Below are positions 46,379-54,876 of a DNA stretch of 64,000 nucleotides, one piece after another. Origin of the DNA: Salipaludibacillus daqingensis (GTDB lineage: Bacteria > Bacillota > Bacilli > Bacillales > Salisediminibacteriaceae); NCBI RefSeq assembly GCF_029891575.1, contig NZ_JARZHF010000010.1:1-64000 (forward strand). The letters run 5' to 3'. Below the pieces are notes generated by a model. The model was given only the letters and a program-made list of their open reading frames with translations, made no database searches and was not told the DNA's origin. Made by a program: the position numbers and the translations under genes. Numbering within the stretch: position 1 is the stretch's first letter; each line of letters opens with the position of its first letter.

Positions 46379-46407
46379 AGAATAATTTTTTCTAAATTTT
46401 TTGTCAA
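46379..46407 (-). promoter_or_regulatory. lanA1: Promoter of the lantibiotic operon
   Basis: On the minus strand TTGACA (46407-46402), a 17-bp spacer and TATTCT (46384-46379) lie about 50 bp before the lanA1 start. This is a near-consensus sigma-A promoter in an AT-rich stretch. I see no clear palindrome that would show how the PlcR-like protein acts here. Confidence 0.7.
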
Positions 46408-47000
46408 TTTTACATTTTAGAGTTTTTTATGGTTTTAAATGGTGTTTGTTGTTGCGCGGTTTAAAGGGAAATTTGTCAACTAAACTGTTTTTTATTCTTT
46501 TAATATCATATAAATGTATAGTGGGAAACGTTGTGACAGACTTTATATCTTTACAATTATTTTTTAATATAATACCTCCAATAATTACGGAATGGCTCTT
46601 AATCTTTATGCCTGCTGTTTTTTTCACTGGTATACAGTTTTATTATTCGTTTATGAATATTTCTCGAAAATGGATCGATCAAGTTAACTGGAGGGACGGG
46701 TACATAAGTGAAATACCCTTATTTGTTTAAGACACTGAAGGGGCTGAAATAGAGGATTGTGTATGCATTTTATTACAATCAAGAAGGTATATGAATGAGT
46801 TCTCGAATACATTTCTAAATTACAGAATCGGCTTTGGTACCGCACCTTTCGGTATTTGCTCACCCTGCCAAGCAGAATTTATCTAGTTGTTAACGCTCCG
46901 TTCATATTGCTGTGTAAAAATGAATGATGTTGCAGTATGCTAAAAGGAGAATGTACCGAGAAGATGAGCTGTACGCCATGAACCGTCCCGTGAAAATACC
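46408..47000. other. Gene-poor gap
   Basis: An open frame of 109 codons from a TTG at 46401 to 46730 encodes a hydrophobic product but has no ribosome binding site, lies in very AT-rich DNA and matches nothing I know. The remainder holds a short broken trace of the repeat core (ATGAACCGTCCC near 46979). I support no gene here. Confidence 0.4.
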
Positions 47001-47460
47001 CACATACCCATTTTGATGCTTACCGGAAAAGTAGAGAGTTACGATATTGTAAAAGGCTGGAAATGGGAGCTGATGATTATATCGTTAAACCTTTTGACCC
47101 CAATGAACTGAGTGCAAGAATAAAAGCTGCTCTCAGAAGGAGGGGACAGACTGATCAGCGGCGGGAACAACTGATTTTTTCAAATGTGATCATGAATATG
47201 AGTGAATTCCGGATCCTAGTGGACGATCAGGCATTGCCTTTGCAGGAGTTATTTTATATTTTATGTCGCGAAAAAACACGGCTCTTTTAAGAGATATGAA
47301 TGAAATTGCTTTAAACTTTGCAACAGGGGACTTTTCCCGGAAAGGGAAAGTGGTCACCGAGGATGAGGTTGGTCAATTGGGTGAAACCTTCAATTAGACG
47401 GCAGAAGAACTGAACAGCATTGAAGAAATGCGAAGGGACTTTATTGCACTCTGCCTTTGA
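47001..47460 (+). pseudogene. Decayed two-component system (response regulator joined to histidine kinase)
   Basis: From 47001 the DNA reads [17 protein letters not shown], then after a one-base frameshift near 47058 [28 protein letters not shown], the end of a receiver domain. It continues into the first strands of a winged helix (to about 47270). There the sequence jumps to a HAMP-type linker of a sensor kinase (RDMNEIALNFATGDFSRKG ... TEDEVGQLGETFN), with an in-frame stop after FN, then AEELNSIEEMRRDFIA, and it ends. So at least one frameshift, one stop and a large internal deletion. It may once have controlled the MMPL gene next to it. Confidence 0.75.
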
Positions 47461-47547
47461 GCCGGTAAAAATTTAGAGATAAATAGGTCCAGGGAGTGCT
47501 CTTTTAAAACACGAAATCAACTGAAAACAGAAAGTAGGGGATGTTCC

Positions 47548-49722
47548 ATGACGTTGGTGTCGAAGCTGACTTCAAATAGAAAAATGGTTTGGATTACGAT
47601 TCTTATCTGGGTATTTATAGCAGGGGGACTCAGTATGGGTCCTTCCGCGAATGACCACACAGTCAACACGGGGGAAGACGATCTTCCTAAAGACGCGAAG
47701 TCTGTCATTGCCGAGGACAAAGTACAGGCTTATTTTCCGGATGATGACGGGCAGCTCGCCCTCCTCGTTTTTACACAGGAAAATGAGTGGAATGAAGCGT
47801 CAGGATGGGACGAAATTGCTTCCACCACGGAATGGCTTACCGAGGACTCGGTAATGGGAACAATCGACACTGTCGTACCGTTTCATCACTTTCCAGAGCC
47901 AGTTCGCGAAGAATTCCGGTCTGAAGACGGAACAACGATGGTGATTCCACTCATACTTGCAACCGGTCTGGAAATGGACGAGATTAACGACACTGTCACG
48001 ATGATAGACAATTACGGAAATGACGCAATCAGCCAGGGGGAGCTCTATGTAACCGGGCCTGCTGGGATCGCCTCTGATACGATTGCAATTTTCTCAAATG
48101 CCGATCTGACCCTTCTTTTTTCAACAATCGGTCTTGTACTCGTTCTGTTAATCATCATCTATCGCTCACCTCTGCTGGCAATTATTCCACTGCTTGCAGC
48201 AGGGTTTGTGTACCAGATTACAGACAAGGTGCTCGGGCTGTTCGCAGCTAACGGCGTATTTACAATTGAAACGCAGTCGTTATCCATTGTGATGATCCTC
48301 CTGTTCGGGGCTACGACGGACTACAGCCTGTTCATCTTCTCCCGTTTCAGAGAGGAACTGAGGAAACAGGAGAATAAATATGATGCCATGAGTTCAGCTT
48401 TACGAGGGGTGGCTCAACCGATCTTCTTCAGCGGGGGCACGGTGTTCGTAGCCATGCTTGTTCTGCTTCTAGCCCAGTATGGTCCGTACAATAATTTCGC
48501 ATTAACATTTGCTATCACGATTTCGATGGTGCTCCTTGCGGGACTTACGCTCATACCGGCACTGTTTACCGTTGCAGGAAGACGTGCGTTCTGGCCTGTC
48601 ATACCGCAAGTGGGCGAGGAAACGCTTAAGAAGAACCGTTTCTGGGGGAGCGTAGGGACATTCGTCACGAAAAAACCTGTCCTGTCGGGCGGGATCGTGC
48701 TTGTTTTTCTTATCGTGAATGCTTTAAACGTTCCGACGATTCAGCATTCTTTTAATCTTATAAACTCGTTCCCTGAAGATATGAAGAGTCGGATCGGCTT
48801 TGAGGTGATGGAGGAAAGCTATCCTCCTGGGGATCTTGCGCCTGTATCGGTCATCGTTGAAAGTGAAAACGGGTTTGATATAAATGAGGAAAAATGGGAG
48901 AGTGTAGAGCTACTCGGAAATATTCTTATGGAAGATGAAGGTGTATACGACGTAACGCTGCCTGATCTTGAAGACGCTCAGGATGGAGATAATATTGATG
49001 AATCGGGGCGTGCACTGAGCGGCGAACTGATTTTGGAACAGAATCCTTACGATCATGAGTCGCTTAATACGATAGATCGTCTAAATGATAACAGAACTGG
49101 TATATTAGAAGAAAGTGGCCTTGATGCAGCTAGATACAACTTGTTTTTTTCCGGTGAATCGGCAAAACAGGCAGATGTCCGAGCGTTGAATGACAGGGAT
49201 ACGATCGTTGTGGCGCTTGCTGTCACGGTCGTGATCACGCTTATGCTGATCTGGCAGACGCGGTCGCTTGTGGCACCGCTGTATATGATGTCTACGATTC
49301 TCTTATCATACTTGTCAGCTCTAGGGTTGAGCTGGTTTATCTTTCATAACTTGCTAGGCTTTGAGGCGATGAGCTACAGAATACCGCTTTATGCGTTTGT
49401 GTTCTTAGTGGCACTAGGGGTAGATTACAACATTATGCTGATTTCGAGAATCCGTGAGGAAAACCGTCACCACAGCATTCTTTATTCCGTTCAGCGCGGT
49501 GTGGCGCTGACGGGGGGAGTCATCTCCTCCGCAGGACTCATTCTGGCTGCCACTTTCGGAGTGCTAATGACTCAGCCACTTATGGAACTGTATATGTTCG
49601 GTTTCATTGTGGGTCTGGGCATTCTGCTAGATGCGTTCCTAGTCCGCGGGATGCTTGTTCCAGCCATTGTAACTTTGCTTGGCAAATGGAATTGGTGGCC
49701 TGGAACTAAGAAAAATATTTAG
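47548..49722 (+). CDS. MMPL family (RND-type) transporter
   Basis: A 724-residue membrane protein with the MMPL layout: a helix near 15-33, an extracytoplasmic domain to about 180, five helices to about 350 including the TTDYSLFIFSRFREEL motif near 258, a second external domain to about 545, and five more helices with the matching ALGVDYNIMLISRIREE motif near 635. The two GxxxDY motifs carry the proton-relay aspartates. It resembles B. subtilis YdfJ, which sits beside a two-component system; here the adjoining system is decayed. Substrate unknown; lipid, drug or peptide export are all possible. Start after TAGGGGATGTTCC. Confidence 0.88.
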   Translation: MTLVSKLTSNRKMVWITILIWVFIAGGLSMGPSANDHTVNTGEDDLPKDAKSVIAEDKVQAYFPDDDGQLALLVFTQENEWNEASGWDEIASTTEWLTEDSVMGTIDTVVPFHHFPEPVREEFRSEDGTTMVIPLILATGLEMDEINDTVTMIDNYGNDAISQGELYVTGPAGIASDTIAIFSNADLTLLFSTIGLVLVLLIIIYRSPLLAIIPLLAAGFVYQITDKVLGLFAANGVFTIETQSLSIVMILLFGATTDYSLFIFSRFREELRKQENKYDAMSSALRGVAQPIFFSGGTVFVAMLVLLLAQYGPYNNFALTFAITISMVLLAGLTLIPALFTVAGRRAFWPVIPQVGEETLKKNRFWGSVGTFVTKKPVLSGGIVLVFLIVNALNVPTIQHSFNLINSFPEDMKSRIGFEVMEESYPPGDLAPVSVIVESENGFDINEEKWESVELLGNILMEDEGVYDVTLPDLEDAQDGDNIDESGRALSGELILEQNPYDHESLNTIDRLNDNRTGILEESGLDAARYNLFFSGESAKQADVRALNDRDTIVVALAVTVVITLMLIWQTRSLVAPLYMMSTILLSYLSALGLSWFIFHNLLGFEAMSYRIPLYAFVFLVALGVDYNIMLISRIREENRHHSILYSVQRGVALTGGVISSAGLILAATFGVLMTQPLMELYMFGFIVGLGILLDAFLVRGMLVPAIVTLLGKWNWWPGTKKNI

Positions 49723-49854
49723 AAAAGAAAGTAGATAAAGATGTATTTAATCTCTTATATCCTGCATATTGCAGGGATAGTCCTTTGGTTTGGCTCGTTT
49801 GCCGAAATTTGGATTCCTAATAGATCAAGTCGGGATGAGAATTACTTGATTTTG

Positions 49855-49887
49855 AAGCGCGTACCCCTAAATGGGAGCGCGCTTTTT
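49855..49887 (+). terminator. Rho-independent terminator
   Basis: AAGCGCG (49855-49861) pairs with CGCGCTT (49878-49884), extended inside by CCC/GGG, and is followed by T residues. It ends transcription from the MMPL gene before the helicase unit. Confidence 0.8.
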
Positions 49888-50033
49888 GGTGTTTTAGTAA
49901 AAGTGACCGACGTCCAGTTTAAATACCCTGGGGATCAGTCGCCTTTTTCGACCACAAGCCTGAAGAAGCTGGCCGACCCTCCGAGGAATGGGAGACAAAA
50001 ACTTCAATCTTCAAAACTTTCATCAATCCTATG

Positions 50034-50039
50034 CTATAA
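50034..50039 (+). promoter_or_regulatory. Extended -10 promoter of the helicase unit
   Basis: TGCTATAAT (TATAAT at 50034-50039) is an extended -10 element about 87 bp before the helicase start. The -35 region is weak. Confidence 0.5.
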
Positions 50040-50125
50040 TCTAGTATTGGTAGAAACCATAACCGAATGACATAATGCAAGTCAGATTCTTATGAGGCAT
50101 TCTCGTAGCAAGCAGGTGACGTATA

Positions 50126-53100
50126 ATGAAGGCAATTAATAAAACATATCGTTGTCCATTGGTTTTAACGAATAAGGCGAAGGACAAAATGGAAGGGCTC
50201 GGGATAGAGCGTTCCTTTTTTTCGTTGGAGAAATCCTTTCGTATATACATAGAAAAATATCCTCAGACAGAAGATCGTCCTCTTTCTGTCGCCATGTACT
50301 TTGATTATCTAGAAAACAAACAAGTGGCCGCAACTTACGAGGGGCTTGTGGTCATTCTTCATTGTGTGGTGGAGAAGGACCGGTTTATCGTGACGAATGT
50401 AACGACGAAATCGGCCCGTGCATCAATCCGAACAAACTGGCGTCAATCCGTCGATCTCACATTTGATTTAACTGCACAGCGAGGCGCGTTGGTGCCCCTC
50501 GACTTCCTCAGCTTGCTTCATGACATGCCTATAGCCGAGGAAAGCTCCTCGTACGTGAAGAAGCGGATCGCAAGTTGGGAAGGCTATTTGAACATTCAAG
50601 AGCGTGCCGCCGATATTCCTGATATGGTCACGCGGTACTCAGGGCTGACGTTCAATGGGGATTTCAGCCGTGTCACGATCACGGGATGCCAGTTAGGGGA
50701 GAAGGAATGGAAGTCTCTTAAAGGTCTAAGCGTCAAATTGAAGGGCCTGGACCAAGACATCGGCAAAGTTTTAAAAGCTAAACGCTCTGCAGGCACGGTG
50801 GAAGTGGAACTGAATAAAGTTATGGAGCAACAAGCGAGGGAACAGCGATTGGATCTTCCTCAAAAGGAAATCGTCTTTAGTAACTTCGCGGCCTTAAGCC
50901 AAGTGAAGCGGTTGCGGCAAGGGTTCAAGCATCTAGAACAGGGCCTCGCTGCCAACCCTGAGCTCGAGCAACTATTATTCGAGAACAAGCCCCCCGTTCA
51001 ACCGTTGAAAAAAATCGCTCCGGTGACGTTTCATAATCAATTGAACGACTTTCAGCGAGAAGCTGTCGCGGGGGCGATCGCTGCAGAAGATTTGTACGCG
51101 ATTCAAGGGCCGCCTGGAACGGGAAAAACCACCGTCATCTCTGAAATCTGCCTGCAAAACGCGAGAGCAGGCTTACGGACACTCGTGGCATCCCAGTCCA
51201 ATTTGGCCGTCGACAATGCCCTCGGTCGATTGTTGCAAAACAAAGATATTCGCATTCTCCGAGTCGGACGAACGGAAAGCATTGAAGAAGAAGGCAAAAA
51301 GTTCATCGAAGAAAACGTCGGTCAGTATTGGAAGGACCATACGTTACAAGAAGTCTCCACGCAATTTTCTGAACGACAAAAGCGAGAACAAGACTTGGAA
51401 ACAGAGTGGGCAGAGAATGAACGAGAACAAGCGCAACTAAAGCCCGTGCTTGCACGGTTGGAACAGGAGATTGAAGCGAAAAAGAAAGCGGTAAAGCAAT
51501 GGGATGACTTGGATTCGGTCATTAAAGAACATCGAGTGAACGTCGATCAGGCTGTGAAAGAAGAGCAACAGGTCAAGGCCGAAATCGACGAGCTCGAACA
51601 AACTCTCCTTGGGTTGACGGAAGCGATTGAAAAAGACGACACCTTTCTTCGCGATGAACCAGAACCTTGCAGACTGGAAAAGGAAATCGAGGATCATCAA
51701 CAACGAATGCAAGAGCTACGACAAAGCATTGCAGTTCTAGAGCTTGACGACAAAATTCGCGAACGAAAAAAATCGCTGGATCAAGCAAAGGCAGAATCTG
51801 AAAAGCTGGCCGAAACGATCCGTCAAACAGACGAACTCATCGCAAAAGTCACAGACGCTAAACAAGTGGATTCGCTAAGATGGATGATTCTCGAACAGAA
51901 GCTGGAACGGTCGATGGAGCTCCAGCAGTTATTTCAAGAAATCAAGGACATCCGCGAAGAAATGAGCCAATTCCTAAAATTAAAGGACTACCACGACACG
52001 CTAACCAAGGCGATTTCCTTTGTTGAACAGCGATTGACCGAGCACCGCATCCCCGTTGCACCAATTCAACAACGAGCGAAGAATGCTTTGAACGCTTATA
52101 CGGCAGAGGACATCGATCAATTTATAGAGGAATTAAGAATGAAACTGAAGGGTCAACAGCTCTCCGCGCAGATGCTTGCCGCTGACTTGGAAGGATTGTA
52201 TCGCCGACGCCACTTCGTCCGCCAAAAAGGCGAACGGTTAACGTCCTTCGAGACAAATAAACAGGCGGCGATCGACGTCTTTGGAAAAATCAAGCAAAAA
52301 ATGCTAAATCAAGTCCAATACAAACAGCGAGGAAACCACTCCTCTCATGAAAAATACAAGCAGGAGATGAACGCCGAGAACGCTGAGCTTCAGTCCATGC
52401 AAGAGAAGCTGGAGCACATGTTGAAAACGTCCCATCGCATTCCGAACGCACAAGAGCAACTACCTCAAATGGAAGAAAAAGTGGTTGAACTGGAGGGGAA
52501 GATCGAGCAGTATATGGGCGTGCAAGCACATCTCGAAGCTAATCGCGAGAAAGAAGAAGAAGAGAGGTCTCGGCTGCACCTAGAGAAGGAGAAGTTGGGC
52601 GAAATCGAGGAGCAACTCGAACAATGGCGAAGTGTCATCAAGGAAAAGGAACAAGAGCAGGCCCCTATACAAGAGCTATTGGAGACTGAACCAGAGAAGG
52701 AGCATGAAGAACGATTAAAACAAATGGTGAGTCTTTCATATAAATGGGATTCTCTAAAGAGGGAACAAGAAAGACTGCCTGTTTTCCAGAAAATTCAAGG
52801 GCAATGGCTTTCGTTATTAGAAGAAGCAAATGAACACGATCTCGAGGAAATTCGCAAGCTCTATGTGAAACATGCCAACGTGATTGGAACGACGTGTGTG
52901 GCGTCGGCCAGAAAAGATTTCATCGACAGCTATCCCGAGTTTGATGTGGTCATCATCGATGAAGTATCGAAAGCGACCCCACCAGAACTCCTATTACCGA
53001 TGCTAAAAGGAAAGAAAATCATCCTAGTCGGCGACCACCACCAGCTACCGCCCCTATTAGGGAACGATACGCTAGAAGAGACTTTGCAGGAAATGGCGGA

Positions 53101-53911
53101 CGATGATGACAATTTCGAAGGCAAAGTCGAACTAAAAAAGCTGTTAAAAGAGTCGCTATTTGAACGATTGTTCAAAAACTTGCCGACCACTAACAAAACG
53201 ATGCTGGCGATTCAATATCGTATGCACGAAAACATTATGGAAGCCATCGCGCCGTTTTACGAACAGGAAAACGACCGTTTACAGTGTGGTCTGCCCGATT
53301 CAGATTCTGAGCGGGATCACTTGCTGGAATCATCGCTTGTTCAGCGAGAGAATCACCTCTTATGGCTTGATATTCCCAATGAAGCTGGATTTTTCGAAGA
53401 ACGGATGAAAGGCGGAAAAAGTCTGTATAATACTGCCGAATTGAAAAGGATTGAGCAGTTGCTGACGGAATTGGATGAAGCCACCGCCGAGGCGAAGGAA
53501 GCGGGTCGAATGAGGTCTGATGAGATGAAAAGCATTGGCGTCATTAGTTTTTACGGGGAGCAAGTTAAAAAAATCGACCGGTTGATTCATCAAGAACTTC
53601 GCTTGAATCACTTGACCATTAGGACAGGCACCGTCGACCGTTTTCAAGGGATGGAAATGGATGTCATCCTGTTAAGCATGGTGCGAAACCATGATCAAAA
53701 ACAGGCGGATATCGGCTTTGCCAATGACTATCGCAGGTTAAATGTCGCCCTCTCGAGAGCGAAGGAAATGCTCGTGCTAATCGGCAGTACACGCATGTTT
53801 ATTGAAAAGGCGAAACAAGCAGACACGAGACAAATGTATAAACATGTGTTAGACACAGTCAAAAAACAAGACGGCCTGCGCACGCTGGAAGGGGTGGTTC
53901 AGTATGGATAA
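50126..53911 (+). CDS. Large SF1-type helicase with coiled-coil insertion
   Basis: A 1261-residue cytosolic protein. Residues 1-310 form an N-terminal region of unknown fold. A superfamily 1 (UPF1/Dna2-like, AAA_11/AAA_12) helicase core starts with the Q-like NDFQREAV near 312 and Walker A GPPGTGKTT at 328-336. About 550 residues of charged coiled coil (roughly 395-885) are inserted before the DExx box DEVSKATPPELL at 945, VGDHHQLPPLL near 968, YRMHENI near 1032, TVDRFQGMEMDVI near 1172 and NVALSRAKEMLVLIG near 1208. The coiled coil recalls SMC-like or Rad50-like arms. It overlaps the next gene by 8 bp. Likely nucleic-acid unwinding or remodelling; a defence role is possible but unproven. RBS AGCAGGTGACGTATA. 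Confidence 0.85.
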   Translation: MKAINKTYRCPLVLTNKAKDKMEGLGIERSFFSLEKSFRIYIEKYPQTEDRPLSVAMYFDYLENKQVAATYEGLVVILHCVVEKDRFIVTNVTTKSARASIRTNWRQSVDLTFDLTAQRGALVPLDFLSLLHDMPIAEESSSYVKKRIASWEGYLNIQERAADIPDMVTRYSGLTFNGDFSRVTITGCQLGEKEWKSLKGLSVKLKGLDQDIGKVLKAKRSAGTVEVELNKVMEQQAREQRLDLPQKEIVFSNFAALSQVKRLRQGFKHLEQGLAANPELEQLLFENKPPVQPLKKIAPVTFHNQLNDFQREAVAGAIAAEDLYAIQGPPGTGKTTVISEICLQNARAGLRTLVASQSNLAVDNALGRLLQNKDIRILRVGRTESIEEEGKKFIEENVGQYWKDHTLQEVSTQFSERQKREQDLETEWAENEREQAQLKPVLARLEQEIEAKKKAVKQWDDLDSVIKEHRVNVDQAVKEEQQVKAEIDELEQTLLGLTEAIEKDDTFLRDEPEPCRLEKEIEDHQQRMQELRQSIAVLELDDKIRERKKSLDQAKAESEKLAETIRQTDELIAKVTDAKQVDSLRWMILEQKLERSMELQQLFQEIKDIREEMSQFLKLKDYHDTLTKAISFVEQRLTEHRIPVAPIQQRAKNALNAYTAEDIDQFIEELRMKLKGQQLSAQMLAADLEGLYRRRHFVRQKGERLTSFETNKQAAIDVFGKIKQKMLNQVQYKQRGNHSSHEKYKQEMNAENAELQSMQEKLEHMLKTSHRIPNAQEQLPQMEEKVVELEGKIEQYMGVQAHLEANREKEEEERSRLHLEKEKLGEIEEQLEQWRSVIKEKEQEQAPIQELLETEPEKEHEERLKQMVSLSYKWDSLKREQERLPVFQKIQGQWLSLLEEANEHDLEEIRKLYVKHANVIGTTCVASARKDFIDSYPEFDVVIIDEVSKATPPELLLPMLKGKKIILVGDHHQLPPLLGNDTLEETLQEMADDDDNFEGKVELKKLLKESLFERLFKNLPTTNKTMLAIQYRMHENIMEAIAPFYEQENDRLQCGLPDSDSERDHLLESSLVQRENHLLWLDIPNEAGFFEERMKGGKSLYNTAELKRIEQLLTELDEATAEAKEAGRMRSDEMKSIGVISFYGEQVKKIDRLIHQELRLNHLTIRTGTVDRFQGMEMDVILLSMVRNHDQKQADIGFANDYRRLNVALSRAKEMLVLIGSTRMFIEKAKQADTRQMYKHVLDTVKKQDGLRTLEGVVQYG

Positions 53912-54668
53912 ACTTATGAATCAGTTGCGGGCTCAATTGCTCGAAAATCCGGCAGTCGAAATCAAGGATACGGCGGGTTGGTCTATCCCGGTGAACATCT
54001 ATGATGCATCCTTTGTTCGGGTGAAGCGGTCGAAAATGGATATCCTGATAAAAATGATGCTCCTGGCTTTTGAGGAAACGGACATCCGCCGTGCGGCTAA
54101 TTTAACGGAAATGTTGCTGGTTGATGAGCTGTTCATTGATGATTTAATGAAAAAAATGCAGCGTTGGGGCTTGATCCGATTGGAAAAATCTATTTTTAAG
54201 TTAACCGGTAAAGGCCGAGAGCAATTAGAGTCCGGCATTATTGAAGAAGAATTGGATGAAGAATGGACGGAACTTTTTTACAGTGCCGCGCATGATGAAT
54301 TTTGGTCGGAGAAATCGAATGAGACGGAAACGGATAAAGAATGGTCGGTTTATCGGTATGAGCAGGTCGGCGAACTTGATAAAGATGACGAGCGAATCTT
54401 GGAGGTTCTTTCCGAGCAAGAAAATCGTTTGGATGAAAATGACTTTCAAACGATCGTCGCTCATGTTCATCGTTTTGAGAAGCGGACTGTCGAATACGCT
54501 CCATGCCTGGAATTTCAACTGTACAATAAAGACCAGGATATTTTTTACGCTCGCGTCTGGAATACATGCCTCGAACGTTGGGATGATAAGCTCGAGAAAC
54601 AAATCGAAGAAGAAGAACGAGTGGAATGGAGAAAGAGGTGGATGGAGGAGAAGGAAGAGACAGAGTGA
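53904..54668 (+). CDS. Winged-helix-like partner protein of the helicase
   Basis: A 254-residue acidic cytosolic protein I do not recognise by name. Residues about 40-115 look like a winged-helix domain (MLLAFEETDIRRAANLTEMLLVDELFIDDLMKKMQRWGLIRLEKSIFKLTGKGREQLE). The rest is charged, with many Glu/Asp/Trp residues and a C-terminal helical EEEERVEWRKRWMEEKEE tail. Its ATG lies inside the end of the helicase gene (8 bp overlap), so the two are made together and probably act together. It could link the helicase to DNA or sense a signal. No catalytic motif is seen. Confidence 0.72.
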   Translation: MDKLMNQLRAQLLENPAVEIKDTAGWSIPVNIYDASFVRVKRSKMDILIKMMLLAFEETDIRRAANLTEMLLVDELFIDDLMKKMQRWGLIRLEKSIFKLTGKGREQLESGIIEEELDEEWTELFYSAAHDEFWSEKSNETETDKEWSVYRYEQVGELDKDDERILEVLSEQENRLDENDFQTIVAHVHRFEKRTVEYAPCLEFQLYNKDQDIFYARVWNTCLERWDDKLEKQIEEEERVEWRKRWMEEKEETE

Positions 54669-54692
54669 TTTTTTATGGTACCTGACCCCAGT

Positions 54693-54749
54693 GCTTTAAA
54701 AGAAGTGGTTGAATCGATTTATGACGCATCTGTAAAAAGAAATATCTAG
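54693..54749 (+). pseudogene. Fragment of the 3' end of an aldolase (fda) gene
   Basis: The codons read [18 protein letters not shown] and a stop. They match the last 18 codons of fda at 24425-24481, including 30 identical bases in a row. Nothing else of the aldolase is present. It begins 24 bp after the winged-helix gene stop, right after GGTACCTGACCCC. It looks like the far edge of a recombination or insertion event that brought in the helicase unit. Confidence 0.8.
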
Positions 54750-54760
54750 ATATGACAAAG

Positions 54761-54792
54761 TAACACCCACGTTGCATCCTACGTGGGTGTTA
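54761..54792. terminator. Hairpin after the aldolase fragment
   Basis: TAACACCCACGT (54761-54772) pairs perfectly with ACGTGGGTGTTA (54781-54792). It is preceded by TGACAAAG, as is the terminator at 26959. It may end transcripts from both sides. Confidence 0.7.
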
Positions 54793-54876
54793 AAAGTATT
54801 TTCACTTTTTACTTCATTCTAAAAGGTAAATGCTTTATCCAACATCGCGTTGGGGCCAGCACAAAAAAATCCAAGG

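Larger units (their letters stand above)
49741..50070 (+). pseudogene. Truncated membrane protein gene after the MMPL gene
   Basis: The frame starts MYLISYILHIAGIVLWFGSFA, a convincing first helix of a small membrane protein, with AGAAAGTAGATAAAG upstream. After about 22 codons the similarity to a membrane protein ends and the frame runs through a perfect terminator hairpin (49855-49887). The remaining 80 codons are probably not coding. I read it as the stump of a gene cut off by a deletion or insertion at the border of the helicase block. Confidence 0.45.

Noticed and set aside
46401-46730. 109-codon hydrophobic frame upstream of lanA1 (opposite strand)
   Set aside because: TTG start, no ribosome binding site, very AT-rich DNA in which hydrophobic frames arise by chance, and it overlaps the lanA1 promoter.
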